64,000 nt of DNA from positions 4,588,001 through 4,652,000 of the forward strand of contig NZ_JACHJS010000001.1 in NCBI RefSeq assembly GCF_014203755.1. The letters run 5' to 3'. Below are positions 25,534 to 35,045 of this stretch, piece by piece (within the stretch, counting starts at the first letter, position 1; the number at the start of each line of letters is the position of its first letter). The DNA is from Saccharothrix violaceirubra (GTDB taxonomy: Bacteria > Actinomycetota > Actinomycetes > Mycobacteriales > Pseudonocardiaceae). Below the pieces are notes generated by a model. It saw nothing but the letters and a program-made list of their open reading frames with translations, was not told where the DNA came from and did not search any database. The position numbers and the translations under genes were made by a program.

Positions 25534-27411
25534 TCAAAGCCGCCCGAGCAATCGGGACGCGGCGGTGCGGAGGGTCTCGTCCTCGGTGAACGCCTGCCAA
25601 CCACCGGAGTACGCGATGCGGCGCGGGTCGTCGGCGATGGACTGTGCCAAGGCGGCGACGGGTTCGGTCCGGATGTCCATGTCCGCCAAGTGCTTCAGCG
25701 CGACGATCCGCACAGGCAGGACGTCGCCGGTCGCGAGTGGTCGAGCGATGTCGGTCAGTACCGCGGCGGGTCCGGTCGGGTCGTCGGTGATGCGCCACAA
25801 CGCGAACGCCGCCGCTACGCGAACCCAGTCGTTCTCGGAGCGGGTGAGTCGGCGAACCGTGTCCGCGGCGGCCGAGGCCAGGGGGCCGAGGTCCGCCAAG
25901 AGGGCACAATCCTCGTGACGGGTCAGCACGTCGACCACCGGTCCTGGTTCGCCGCCGGTGCGCCACAACGCCCACGCGGCGGCCGGTTCGTCGGCTCTGC
26001 GCCGGAGTGCGTCGACCGCCACCGGTGTGCCCACGGCCCCGATCGCCTTGGCGGCTTGGGTGAAGATCCGGTCGTCGTCCAGCACGGCGACGACGGCGGG
26101 CAGTGCCGCTGCCGCGGCCGGTCCCCATTCCTGGACCACGCGGCACAGGGAGTTCGCGAGTACGTGGTCGTCGTGGGCCGCCGCGAGCCGGGTGGCCAGC
26201 GCGTCGACGAGGTGCTCGGCGTGTTCGCGCAACGGGATGAGCACGGTGCGGATTCCGGGCAGCCACAGCGTGGGTACGCCCGGACCGTGGCTGCTTTCGG
26301 CCGGCGCGAACCCGAGCCGGTCGCCGGTCAGGCGTTCGGTCAGGCCGGTGACGCAGCGCGGATCGCCCTGGCGTGCCAGTGCCCAGACGGCCGCGTCGCC
26401 GACGGTGCTCACCACCCGCGAGTCGCGTCGCGCCGGATCTCCGGCCAGTGCCGCGAGCCGGTCCGTGTGTCCGCCGACGCCCAGACAGCCGAACGCGAAC
26501 GCCGCGCCGTAGCGGACCTCGGGGAGGTCGTGCTCCAGGTGGTCGGCGAGGAACGCTGGGATCGCGTCGATCCCGGCGTGCCACGTCTCCAGGGTCAGCC
26601 ACGCTTCCCGCACCGCGGCGACGGGACGGCTGCGGCCGAGCCCGACGACGTAGGCGGCCGCGGCGGCCGGGTCGTCGCGCACCAGGCTTCCCGTGGCCCG
26701 GACGACCACTTCGGGACCGCCGCCGAGCCACGCGGACTCCTGCCACAGTCCGGCGTCCGGGTGTCGCACGGCCTCGACGAGCACGTCGACGTGTCGTGCC
26801 GCCAGGGTCGGGTCGGCCGACGCGTGGGCGGCGGCCAGCCGCAGGTGCGGGTCGTCGGCCTCGATCAGCGCGTCCACTTCGGCCCGCAGCCGGTCGTCGT
26901 CGTGCCACGCGTGGACTTTCCCGAGCGCGTGCGCGAGGTCCCACCGCGTCACCCGGTCCGTCTCGACCAGCCAACGCCGACGCAACGCCGCCACCGAGTC
27001 GGGGTGCCGGATGCCGCGGGCGGCCACCATGGTCGCTGCCCCGCGCACTCTCGCGTCGGGGTCGTCGAGCAGGGCGAGCAGGCGGTGGCGGGTGGCGTCC
27101 AGCGCGGCCTGCCAACCGTCGTCCACGAAGCGGCTCTCGACGCGGTGGGCTTCCGCGGCCACCTGGTCGATCAACCCGACGATCCCGGCCCGGTGGTGGG
27201 CAGCGGTGGCCGCGAGGTCGGCCAGGAACGGCAACGCGGCGGACGCGGCCGAGCAGACCCAGCCGCCCTGGTGGTAGAGCAGGTTGAACAGGTCCTCCGC
27301 CGCTTCCGACGCCGTGTCGGCGTCTTCGTCGGCGCAACGACGCAGCAGGTCGGGGATGTCGGAGGCGTTGCCGTAGTTGTGCTCCAACGCCGCCCAGTCG
27401 ATCGCGTCCAT
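25534..27411 (-). CDS. HEAT-repeat protein
   Basis: 625 residues made almost entirely of paired amphipathic helices. Examples are LLALLDDPDARVRGAATMVAARG near residue 110, PEVRYGAAFAFGCLGVGG near 300 and VRVAAAFALWRITDD near 540, the HEAT/armadillo-type solenoid used as a protein-binding scaffold. It opens MDAIDWAALEHNYGNASDIPDLLR, a start shared by many actinobacterial HEAT proteins of unknown role. No signal peptide or membrane segment. It converges on the broken nSTAND gene, with 15 bp between stops. The ribosome site before ATG 27411 is weak, but the N-terminal motif supports the start. Confidence 0.85.
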   Translation of the reverse strand: MDAIDWAALEHNYGNASDIPDLLRRCADEDADTASEAAEDLFNLLYHQGGWVCSAASAALPFLADLAATAAHHRAGIVGLIDQVAAEAHRVESRFVDDGWQAALDATRHRLLALLDDPDARVRGAATMVAARGIRHPDSVAALRRRWLVETDRVTRWDLAHALGKVHAWHDDDRLRAEVDALIEADDPHLRLAAAHASADPTLAARHVDVLVEAVRHPDAGLWQESAWLGGGPEVVVRATGSLVRDDPAAAAAYVVGLGRSRPVAAVREAWLTLETWHAGIDAIPAFLADHLEHDLPEVRYGAAFAFGCLGVGGHTDRLAALAGDPARRDSRVVSTVGDAAVWALARQGDPRCVTGLTERLTGDRLGFAPAESSHGPGVPTLWLPGIRTVLIPLREHAEHLVDALATRLAAAHDDHVLANSLCRVVQEWGPAAAAALPAVVAVLDDDRIFTQAAKAIGAVGTPVAVDALRRRADEPAAAWALWRTGGEPGPVVDVLTRHEDCALLADLGPLASAAADTVRRLTRSENDWVRVAAAFALWRITDDPTGPAAVLTDIARPLATGDVLPVRIVALKHLADMDIRTEPVAALAQSIADDPRRIAYSGGWQAFTEDETLRTAASRLLGRL

Positions 27412-27884
27412 GGCGGGAACGGTAGGGGAAGGGCACGGGCGGTGTAACGCGCGCGCCCCTCGGCGAGAGATGCGGACAACCGGCCCGGGATCGGTCAGCC
27501 GACGGGAGACGACGATGCCGGACCGCGGCCGAGGACGTGCGCACGGTCATGTACCGGCCGGTGCTCGCGTCCCGTGAGCCGCTGCTGATCGGGCCATGTA
27601 CGCCGTCGCGCTCGGCGAGTGCGGTCTCGCGATCGGGTCGGACGTCGTCACGTTGGCCACGCCACTGCCGGGCTTCGCGCACCGGACGGCTCCCGACCTG
27701 GTCCGGACGGCCCGAAGTGGACGTTCCCGGTCGCTATCATGTCTCGTCGTGTGTGGATCACGGGTGGTCGCGTCGGTGGCTCGCGGTGTTCCGCACCTTG
27801 TGGCACGGTCGGGTGTGGGGACATCGGCCGAGTCGAGGCGGAGCAGGGCTTCTCCGGTTGAGGTCTGGCTAGGATCGAAGGTCT
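27412..27884. other. Intergenic region, no gene recognised
   Basis: It lies between divergent genes. Frames on the plus strand from 27537 and 27596 are open but show no domain, sensible composition or ribosome site. The 7-bp repeat tract follows it directly. Confidence 0.4.
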
Positions 27885-27944
27885 GCCGGGAGCCGGGAGC
27901 CGGGAGCCGGGAGCCGGGAGCCGGGAGCCGGGAGCCGGGAGCCG
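27885..27944 (+). repeat. Eight tandem copies of GCCGGGA just upstream of a start codon
   Basis: Eight perfect 7-bp units (27885-27940) plus a partial unit end nine bases before GTG 27954. Unit length is not a multiple of three. Slippage would change spacing of promoter and ribosome-binding elements of the downstream gene, or the frame if translation starts further upstream. Confidence 0.95.
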
Positions 27945-27953
27945 TTCGAGGCG

Positions 27954-29561
27954 GTGACGTCCGTGGGCGGTGACCTGACCGACGACGGGTCCGACGCCGG
28001 GCGCTGGGGCACGTTCCGGGTCGAGCGGACCGTGTTGGCCGTCACGCGGACCCTCACCTCGGCGATCCGGTTGTTGGAGGCGCTGCCGGTGTTCGCCGGG
28101 GACCACCGGGTGCGGATCGTGTTCGCCGTCGACCGCCGGTCGCGCAACTCGACCGGCGTCGCCGAGTTGATCCGGGGTCTGCCCGCGAAGGTCCACTCCG
28201 TCGAGGACGTCACGCACGACGACTGGGACCTGGTCGTCACCGCCAGCGAGAAGCTCGACCTCGTCCTGGACCGGCCCGCGCCCATGCTCGTCCTCCCGCA
28301 CGGCATCGGGTTCCACAAGCGGGTGCCCGACGCCGACAGCGACGACACCCGGGTCTCCGGGGTCGTCGCGCCCGAGGTCCTGCGCGGCGGGCAGGTGCGG
28401 ATGCTGGTCACGCACCCCGATCACGAACGCCGGCTCGCCGAGCTGTGCCCGGAGACCGTCGGCCGCACCCTGCTCGGCGGGGACACGAGCCTGGACCTGC
28501 TCCTGGAGAGCGCGCCCCTGCGTGCCCGCTACCGCGAGGCGTTGGGCCTGCGCGCCGGCCAACGGCTGGTGCTGGTCACGTCCACCTGGCGCGGTCAGTC
28601 CCTGCTCGGCACGGACCCCGGTCTGCTCGCGGACCTGGTGCGCGAACTGCCCGCCGACGAGTACCGGGTCGCCCTGGTCGCCCATCCGAACGTGTGGGCG
28701 TGGGAGGGCGGCTGGGAGCTGCGGCGGGTCGCCGACACGGCGTTGCGCTCGGGCATGCTGCTGGTCGACCCGACACGCGGGTGGCACGCCGCGATGGTGG
28801 CGGCCGACGTGGTGATCGGCGACCACGGTTCGGTGAGCCTGTACGCGGCGGCCACGGGCGTGCCGCTGCTGCTGGGCGCGTTCGGCGACGAGGTCGTGGC
28901 CGGCACGGCGATGGCCGGGCTCGGCCGGACCGCGCCGAGGCTCGACCGGTCCCGCCCGCTGCTCCCCCAGCTCGAAGAGGTCCTGGCCGGGCACCGGACG
29001 CTCGTCGCCGCGTCGGACGTGTTCACCGAGCCGGGCCAGGCGCTGCGCCTGCTCCGGACGCACTGCTACGACGCGCTCGGCCTGCCCGAACCGGATTTCC
29101 CGCAACGCCCCGGTCTCGCACCCGATCCGCCGGCGGCGCTGCCGCCGCTGCACAGCCTGGACGTGGTCGGCACGGCCGCCGAGTCGCTCGTCACGCTGCG
29201 CCGCCACCCCGTGGCGGCGCGCACGAGCGGCGGCATCCGACATGTCAGCGTGGACGTCCGGGAGCGCGACGTGCGCCGGTTCGCGGACGCGGCGGTGGTG
29301 GTGCGCACCGATCCCGCCGGGCCGACCTGGCCCGCGGAGGCGCTGGACCGCCATCCCGGCGCCCGGATCGCCGGGATGGCCACGCCCGACGGGTGCGTGC
29401 TCGCGGTGCGCGGGTCCGGGCGGTTCACCGTGAAGTCCGACCTGCCCGACCCGGGCCTGCTCGCGTCGGCGGTCTACACGCGTCTGGTCCACACCGGTCT
29501 CGTCGAGGGGACGTTCGACCTGCGCGTGGGCGCCGACACCACCCGGATCACGGTCTACTGA
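27954..29561 (+). CDS. CDP-glycerol glycerophosphotransferase/glycosyltransferase-like protein
   Basis: 535 residues. The two-domain GT-B-like layout is suggested by RVERTVLAVTRTLTSAIRLLEALP, VLPHGIGFHKR (residue about 110), LVLVTSTWRGQSLLG near 205 and VVIGDHGSVSLYAAATGVPLLLG near 285. The last resembles the nucleotide-binding helix of TagF-type glycerophosphotransferases and related enzymes; the C-terminal 150 residues are not recognised. No membrane segment. Similar actinobacterial proteins are often mislabelled translation initiation factor 2. The start is uncertain: GAGG sits only 1-2 nt before GTG 27954, and the 7-bp repeat tract lies immediately upstream. It overlaps the convergent NB-ARC gene by seven bases. 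Confidence 0.65.
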   Translation: MTSVGGDLTDDGSDAGRWGTFRVERTVLAVTRTLTSAIRLLEALPVFAGDHRVRIVFAVDRRSRNSTGVAELIRGLPAKVHSVEDVTHDDWDLVVTASEKLDLVLDRPAPMLVLPHGIGFHKRVPDADSDDTRVSGVVAPEVLRGGQVRMLVTHPDHERRLAELCPETVGRTLLGGDTSLDLLLESAPLRARYREALGLRAGQRLVLVTSTWRGQSLLGTDPGLLADLVRELPADEYRVALVAHPNVWAWEGGWELRRVADTALRSGMLLVDPTRGWHAAMVAADVVIGDHGSVSLYAAATGVPLLLGAFGDEVVAGTAMAGLGRTAPRLDRSRPLLPQLEEVLAGHRTLVAASDVFTEPGQALRLLRTHCYDALGLPEPDFPQRPGLAPDPPAALPPLHSLDVVGTAAESLVTLRRHPVAARTSGGIRHVSVDVRERDVRRFADAAVVVRTDPAGPTWPAEALDRHPGARIAGMATPDGCVLAVRGSGRFTVKSDLPDPGLLASAVYTRLVHTGLVEGTFDLRVGADTTRITVY

Positions 29562-31618
29562 CCGAGCCGGGCCTTCAGGTCGTCGACGGGAAGTCCGGCG
29601 TCCTCCCGGATGACGATCAACCGGCGAAGGCGTTCGCGGGCCTCGTCGACCAGGCCAAGCCGCTCCAACACGTCCGCCAGGACCGGCAGCGCCTGCGCCT
29701 CGTAGTGCGTCAAGCCCGCCCCGTTCAGCACGCGGACCGCGGCTTCGAGATCGGCACGGGCCTCGTCGAGCCGACCGGCGTCCGCGCGCAGGGCACCCAA
29801 CGTGACCGACACCCGCGCGGCCATGCGCTCGTCCGACGCGAGTTCGTCGTACGCCTCGACCAGCAGGGCTTCGTCGGGCCGGCCGGCCGCGTGCAGCGCG
29901 GCACCCAGGAAGTACTTGGCCAGGGCCGCGCCACGCCGCTCCCCCGCCTCCAGGTTGCGGGCCAACGCGGTGCGGTACGCCTCGACCGCCGCGGCCGGGT
30001 CGACCCGGTCGAGGTGGCGGCCGGTGAACTCCCACACCGAGGCGATGAGCACCGCGTGGCCGCTGCGCTCGGCGAGTTCCCGGGCGACCCGCAGCTCCTC
30101 GCCCGCCCGGTCCGGGTGGTCGAGTTCCGTGTAGGCACGGGACACCACGCTGCGCAGCCGGGCCTCGGCCGCCGGGTTGTCCACCCGCCGGGCCGCCGCC
30201 GCGCCGAGGTCGGCCGACTCGACCCAGTCCTCCAGGTGGCGTCGGTTGAAGTAGAGCGCGGTGAGGCCTTCGGCGAGCTGCCACGCCACGTCGTCGTACC
30301 CGTGCGTGGCCGCTTCCCGCAGCAACGCGAGCAGATTCGCCCGCTCGGCGGCCAGCCGGTCCAGGGCCTGCGCACGGTCGACGAACCGCGACTCGCCCGG
30401 CTTGCCCGGCGTGATCCGCAGTCGGTTCCCCATCACCACCCAGTCCGCTTGGCGCACGACGTCGAGGTAGTACTCCAGCACTCGCCGCAGCCACACGTCG
30501 GCCCCGTCCTCGTCCCGCGCGCGTTCGCGGGCGTGCAGGGCGACAAGGCGGTGGAACGCGTAGCGATCCTGATCGACCTCGTCCAGCAGGTTGGCCCGGA
30601 CCAACCGCTCCAGCGAGTCCCCCGTCGGATCGGCGAGCCGGATCACGTCGAGCGGGAAGTCGCGCACCGGCAACAGGCCCAGCCGCCGGTACAGGGCCGC
30701 GGCGGCGGGGTCGAGGTCGCGGTAGGAGTTGTCGAACACGGTGGACAAGCGGTGCTCCCCTCCGTACGCCAGGGCATCCAGCCCCCGCGCGTCGTCCGCC
30801 AGCTCGTCGGCCAGTCCGGCGACGGTCAGGAACCGCCGGGACAGCAGCCGTCCCGCCGCCACCCGCAGCGCGACGGGCAGTCCGGCGCACCGCCGCGCCA
30901 ACGCCCGCGCGGCGACCGGGTCGGCGTCGATCCGGCCGTCGGTGCACAGTGCGCGCAGCAGGAGCACCGAGTCGTCGGGCGTCAACGGGCCGAGTTCCAG
31001 GGTGGCCGCGCCGTCCAGGGTCAGTTCCACGAGCCGTTCGTTGCTGGTCGCCACCACGACCGACCCGGACGCGCGGGTGAGGAACGGCGACACGTGCGCG
31101 GCTTCGGACACGTCGTCGAGCACGACCAGGCGCCGACCGCCCGCCGTCTTGGTGCGGTAGAGGGCGACCAGGGCCGCGAGCGTCGTGGGCAGCTGCCGGT
31201 GGTCGACGCCGAGCGACCGCAGGCAGCCGGCGAGACCGTCGGCGACGGCCGTACCGCCGGGCGTGCGCAACGCGGCGAAGTCCACGTACAGCTTGCCGTC
31301 CGGAAACCGCCCGGCCTGGCGATCGGCCCATTCGTGGACCAGCGCGCTCTTGCCGACACCGGCCAGTCCGGTCACCACCGCGACACCGGCGGCGCCGTCG
31401 AGGGCGGCCAGCTCGCGCACGCGGTTGACGAACCCCGACGGTGGCGGGGGCAGTTCGTCCGGCGGTCCGACCGGCACCCGGCCGTAGTTGTTGACCACGA
31501 TGCCGCCCTGGACCGGACCGGCCTGCACGACCGCGCCGACGGTGCCGTCGACGTCGTTGTCGACGTCGTTGTGGGTGGCGTCGTTCCGCCGTGCCCCGTC
31601 GTTCCCCGGCTGGTCCAT
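29555..31618 (-). CDS. NB-ARC/TPR STAND NTPase
   Basis: About 687 residues. A low-complexity N-terminus with NDVDNDVD is followed by GTVGAVVQAGPVQGGIVV, a short motif common at the front of actinobacterial STAND proteins. The NB-ARC NTPase has Walker A TGLAGVGKSALV (Lys near residue 90), Walker B RRLVVLDDV, a sensor in VVVATSNERL and the GLPVALRV motif. A winged-helix-like segment (YRRLGLLPVRDFPLDVIRLA) leads to about six TPR-like helical pairs (residues 430-680). No DNA-binding or effector domain is attached, so it is a signalling NTPase of unknown output. ATG 31618 has GGGG about 7 nt upstream; ATG 31633 is an alternative. Confidence 0.85.
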   Translation of the reverse strand: MDQPGNDGARRNDATHNDVDNDVDGTVGAVVQAGPVQGGIVVNNYGRVPVGPPDELPPPPSGFVNRVRELAALDGAAGVAVVTGLAGVGKSALVHEWADRQAGRFPDGKLYVDFAALRTPGGTAVADGLAGCLRSLGVDHRQLPTTLAALVALYRTKTAGGRRLVVLDDVSEAAHVSPFLTRASGSVVVATSNERLVELTLDGAATLELGPLTPDDSVLLLRALCTDGRIDADPVAARALARRCAGLPVALRVAAGRLLSRRFLTVAGLADELADDARGLDALAYGGEHRLSTVFDNSYRDLDPAAAALYRRLGLLPVRDFPLDVIRLADPTGDSLERLVRANLLDEVDQDRYAFHRLVALHARERARDEDGADVWLRRVLEYYLDVVRQADWVVMGNRLRITPGKPGESRFVDRAQALDRLAAERANLLALLREAATHGYDDVAWQLAEGLTALYFNRRHLEDWVESADLGAAAARRVDNPAAEARLRSVVSRAYTELDHPDRAGEELRVARELAERSGHAVLIASVWEFTGRHLDRVDPAAAVEAYRTALARNLEAGERRGAALAKYFLGAALHAAGRPDEALLVEAYDELASDERMAARVSVTLGALRADAGRLDEARADLEAAVRVLNGAGLTHYEAQALPVLADVLERLGLVDEARERLRRLIVIREDAGLPVDDLKARLGQ

Positions 31619-31659
31619 CCACGCCCCGCACATCGGCCGTCTGTGATCGACGGCCAACG

Positions 31660-32808
31660 CTACGCCATGTCCGGTGCGGACAACGGGTGATCGCGCGGTC
31701 CGGCGAGCCGTTCGAGCAGCGGCACGGCCCGTGCCGGTTCGGGCAGTCCCAGGATCTCGGCCCGCACGCGTTCGGCGGCCCGCCGGTGGTCCGGATTCGT
31801 CAGCACCTCGTGCACGACCGCGCGGACGTCCTCGGGCGTGGCGGTCACCGGGTCCAGCTTTCCCGCCACGCCCAGCCTGACGCACTGGTCGGCGTTGTGC
31901 GGCTGGTCGGCGCCCAGCGGGACGAGCACCATCGGCAGGCCGTGCGCGAGCGTGCCGACCACGCTGCCCGACCCGCCGTGCGAGATCACGAGGTCGCAGC
32001 GCGGCAGGATCTCGTCCTGGGGCACGTACCGCTCGATGCGCACGCCGGGGCGGCGGACGCCGAACTCGGCCGGGTCGACGTGGTGGCCCACCGTGGCGAT
32101 CACGTCGACCGGCAGGTCCTCCAGGCCGTCGAGCACGCGGGCGAACAGGTCGCCGGACTCGCTGTTGAACACCGTGCCCAACGTGAAGTACACGGTGGGC
32201 TTGTCGGACCGCGCCGTCGCCCCGACCGGCGGCCGGATCGGGAAGGCGTTGTCCGGCAACGGGAACGCCGGGTCGCGCAGGCTGGGCGGGAACGGCGACA
32301 GCAGCAGGTGCCGGTGTCGCATGACCAGGTCCGGATCGGCGGGCAGACCGTGGGCGGCCCGCAACTCGCCCAACGCCTCGCCGACGACCTCGGGACGGAT
32401 GAACGACCCGGACGCGATCACCTGGACGTTGGCGTAGGGCAGCCCCAGCTTCTCGGCGGCGAGCACGCCGCCGAAGTCGACCTCCTCGCACACCACGACG
32501 TCCGGCCGCCACCGCCCGAAGAGTTCCAGGTATTCCGGCACGTTGCGGGCCGCCATCCGCCGGACGAAGCCTTCGCGCAGGTCGTGGTCCTCCCGTTCCC
32601 GGTCGGGCACGAGCAACGGCCGCCGCTCCGGCGGACCGGACTCGGGCCCGACCGGGAACGCCGCGAACCCGGCCGCCTCGATCTCCGCCCGCCGGGCCGG
32701 CGACGCCGCGAACGCGACCACGTGCCCGGCGGCGGCCACCGCTTCGGCCAGGGGTACCAGCGGACGGAAATGTCCTGATCCACCAACGAACGTGAACAGC
32801 ATGCGCAT
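31660..32808 (-). CDS. Macrolide-type (MGT) glycosyltransferase
   Basis: 382 residues, GT-B fold, family GT1. The N-terminal acceptor domain opens MRMLFTFVGGSGHFRPLVPLAEA with the catalytic His in GSGHFRP. The C-terminal donor domain has TVYFTLGTVFN, then CDLVISHGGSGSVVGTLAHGLPMVLVPLGADQPHNA, the nucleotide-sugar signature. It transfers a sugar from an NDP-sugar to a small molecule. No biosynthetic cluster surrounds it, so self-protection, detoxification of a foreign macrolide-like compound or tailoring are possible. AAGG lies about 8 nt before the ATG. Confidence 0.92.
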   Translation of the reverse strand: MRMLFTFVGGSGHFRPLVPLAEAVAAAGHVVAFAASPARRAEIEAAGFAAFPVGPESGPPERRPLLVPDREREDHDLREGFVRRMAARNVPEYLELFGRWRPDVVVCEEVDFGGVLAAEKLGLPYANVQVIASGSFIRPEVVGEALGELRAAHGLPADPDLVMRHRHLLLSPFPPSLRDPAFPLPDNAFPIRPPVGATARSDKPTVYFTLGTVFNSESGDLFARVLDGLEDLPVDVIATVGHHVDPAEFGVRRPGVRIERYVPQDEILPRCDLVISHGGSGSVVGTLAHGLPMVLVPLGADQPHNADQCVRLGVAGKLDPVTATPEDVRAVVHEVLTNPDHRRAAERVRAEILGLPEPARAVPLLERLAGPRDHPLSAPDMA

Positions 32809-32934
32809 CCGGCGGACCTTATCGACCCGACGCGGAATACGCCCCTCGATAACGGCTCAGATCCGCCGGCGCACGGGCTTCCCGTCCTCCGCGATGCCGC
32901 CACGTCGCCGGTCCGCCGCGGGCGTGATCCGGTC

Positions 32935-33300
32935 TGCCACCGGCTGCCGGTGCCGGCGGGCGTGACCGACCCGTGGGCGCGGGCCGTCGACGAGTCCGGC
33001 ACGGCCGTCGGGGTCGGGTTCGGCGCGGACCGGAGGACGGTTCCGCCGCTGTGGAAGGGGAATCAGGTCGTGGGGTCGACCTCGGGGTCACGGGGGAGCC
33101 ATGCCGAGGCGGTGGACGACCGGGGGCGCGTCCTGGTGCGGCGCGACCATGCGGACAGTTCGGTGCGCTCGTTCGTGTGGCAGGACGGCAGGTACACCGG
33201 ACTGCCGCCGCTCAAGGCCGGGGACCCGGCCGGGGCGCAGGGCCTGACCGACACCGGCATCGTCTTCGGTCGGAGCGTGCGTCCCGGTGCTGCCGACGGA
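32935..33300 (+). pseudogene. Fragment of a HAF-like secreted repeat protein
   Basis: One frame contains ARAVDESGTAVGVGFG, HAEAVDDRGRVLVRRD, FVWQDGRYTGLPPL and GLTDTGIVFGRS. These are the alternating units of HAF-type extracellular repeats. No start, signal peptide or stop at the right place is present, and the reading dissolves into Pro/Arg-rich sequence after about 33300. Only about two and a half repeats remain. Confidence 0.5.
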
Positions 33301-33345
33301 CAGTGCCCCTACTGCCGCCGAGGGCCCTCACCCCCACCGTGCGCA

Positions 33346-33915
33346 TCAGGGAACCGCCCACCCCCCGCCGACGACCTTGCGTGCCGAGAACACGGCGTCG
33401 CGCAACGCATGCCCATGCGGCCCGTCGACCGTCCGGGCCTCGGCCACCAGGACCTCCCACCCATCACCGTCCACAGTGGACGAGATCTGCCCCGCCGTGA
33501 GCCGCGACGAGTGGGCACTGTGCCGATCGTCCGGATCGTGACCGACGATCAGCAGAATGCCGCCGGGCGCCACGGACGCGGCCAACCGCGCGACCAGCTC
33601 CTCGGTCATCGGGTGGACGTAATGCGACGTGACCAGGTCGTATCCGTCGACGTCCGGCACCCACTCGGCAAGATCGGCGGTGATCCACTCGACCCCGTCG
33701 GCCACCACGGCGGGTGCCGCGATGTCGACCGCCGTCACCCGCCACCCCCGCGCCGCCAGCCACCGCGCGTCGGCACCGTGACCGCTCCCGGCGTCCAACG
33801 CACGGCCGGGCGGAAGTTCGGACGCCGCCGCGACCAGGTGCGCGTTGGGCCCGTGGGCATGACCACCCGGGTGGGCATAGCGCTCTGCCCAGAAGTGCTT
33901 GTCGAACTCGGACAT
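33346..33915 (-). CDS. Class I SAM-dependent methyltransferase
   Basis: 189 residues. The SAM-binding loop is RALDAGSGHGADARWLAARG, followed by the acidic end of strand 2 (VTAVDIAAPAV), the adenine region ITADLAEWV and a YDLVTSHYVH post-I segment. The ending PGGILLIVGHDPDDRH is characteristic of thiopurine/tellurite-type small-molecule methyltransferases. Two ATGs are adjacent; the second (33915) has AGAGG 6 nt upstream. It starts 10 bp after the stop of the thioredoxin-reductase-like gene on the same strand. That pairing is recurrent in actinobacteria and suggests a joint detoxification role. Confidence 0.9.
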   Translation of the reverse strand: MSEFDKHFWAERYAHPGGHAHGPNAHLVAAASELPPGRALDAGSGHGADARWLAARGWRVTAVDIAAPAVVADGVEWITADLAEWVPDVDGYDLVTSHYVHPMTEELVARLAASVAPGGILLIVGHDPDDRHSAHSSRLTAGQISSTVDGDGWEVLVAEARTVDGPHGHALRDAVFSARKVVGGGWAVP

Positions 33916-33925
33916 CATGATCCTC

Positions 33926-34861
33926 TCAGCGGCGGTAGGCAGCCACGGCACGGTCGGTGTCCTCTTCCACCAGATCCGCGTTGAGCCGGGCAGCGGCATC
34001 GGCGGCAGCGGCGGCGGCGGCACCGACCTGGGCCATCGGGTTGGTGACGTTGCCGGCCGCCCAGACACCGGACACGGCCGTACGCCCGAACTCGTCGACC
34101 GGAATGTGGTCGCCGGCCCCGGACGGGTGCTCGACCGCCGTCAGGTCGAGGGACTTCAGGAAGTCGGCCCGCACCTTCATCCGAGGCGCGACCGCGACCG
34201 CGTCCCGAGCCACGACGGAACCGTCGACCAGTCGCACCCCCACCAACCGGTCGGCCGCGACCTCCAACGCCGCCACCTCACCGACGACCACCCGGATCCC
34301 CCGCGCGGCAAGCCGTTCCGCCTGCACGTCCGGCAACGGCGAGGTGACGTGCGCGAAGTACGTGACGTCCGCACTCCACTGCCGGAACAACGCAACCTGG
34401 TGCACTGCCATCGGGCCGGTGGCCACCACACCGATGGCCCGATCCCGCACCTCCCAGCCATGGCAGTAGGGACAGTGCACGACATCCCGCCCCCACCGCT
34501 CACGCAGACCGGACACGTCAGGCAACTCGTCGACCAACCCCGTAGCCACCAACACACGACGGGCACGGACAGTGGTCACGTCCCCCCGATCCACGACAAA
34601 CCCGTCATCGACCCGCCGAACGTCCACCACCTCACCACGCTCGACCAGCCCGCCGTACCGCCGCACTTCTTCCCGCCCTACGGCCAACAACTCGGCCGGC
34701 GGCACCCCATCCCGCGCGAGCAACCCGTGGACACCGTCGGCAGGCGCATTACGCGGCGCCCCCGCATCGACCACGAGCACGGACCGCCGCGCCCGGGCCA
34801 ACATCAACGCCCCACTCAACCCGGCGGCACCGCCACCGACCACCACCACGTCGTAGTCCAC
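33926..34861 (-). CDS. Thioredoxin-reductase-like FAD-dependent disulfide oxidoreductase
   Basis: 311 residues. The FAD dinucleotide loop opens the protein (VDYDVVVVGGGAAGLSGALML). The redox pair is in VHCPYCHGWEVRD (CPYC, near residue 135), and the NADP-domain loop GVVATGPMAVHQVALF is without a full GxGxxA, as in ferredoxin/orphan thioredoxin reductase relatives. The second FAD motif is GVWAAGNVTNPMAQV. The Cys pair implies transfer of electrons to a thiol partner, or maturation of dithiol compounds. GGAGGTGG lies 7 nt before GTG 34861. It leads the two-gene unit with the methyltransferase; a palindrome about 60 bp upstream may control it. Confidence 0.9.
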   Translation of the reverse strand: MDYDVVVVGGGAAGLSGALMLARARRSVLVVDAGAPRNAPADGVHGLLARDGVPPAELLAVGREEVRRYGGLVERGEVVDVRRVDDGFVVDRGDVTTVRARRVLVATGLVDELPDVSGLRERWGRDVVHCPYCHGWEVRDRAIGVVATGPMAVHQVALFRQWSADVTYFAHVTSPLPDVQAERLAARGIRVVVGEVAALEVAADRLVGVRLVDGSVVARDAVAVAPRMKVRADFLKSLDLTAVEHPSGAGDHIPVDEFGRTAVSGVWAAGNVTNPMAQVGAAAAAAADAAARLNADLVEEDTDRAVAAYRR

Positions 34862-34918
34862 TTGAGAACCACCTCCGCGACCACCATGCGGACCGACCCG
34901 ACGAATAGGCAAAGTCAG

Positions 34919-34933
34919 TTGCCGATCCGGCAA
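34919..34933. promoter_or_regulatory. Perfect palindrome upstream of the oxidoreductase
   Basis: TTGCCG-ATC-CGGCAA, 6-bp arms with a 3-bp spacer, 58 bp upstream of GTG 34861. GGCAAAG also occurs twice here (near 34908 and 34929). A candidate operator for a redox or TetR/MarR-type regulator. Confidence 0.4.
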
Positions 34934-35045
34934 AGAACGCACCGAACGCCGGTTACCAGGAACGCACCCTTCCGCCACCCCCGCAACCCGCCCGCACAAA
35001 ACCCTGTGCCGGGCACGGGCAGCACGGCACCCAAGCGGGTTCGAG

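Noticed and set aside
27537..27872. Short plus-strand gene between the HEAT gene and the 7-bp repeats
   Set aside because: Ser/Arg-rich translation, no ribosome site, no domain.
27648..31631. A 1300-codon minus-strand frame covering two genes and the 7-bp repeats
   Set aside because: It crosses the NB-ARC gene in a wrong frame and the glycosyltransferase gene antisense, and translates the 7-bp repeat as a periodic peptide. No domain is present.
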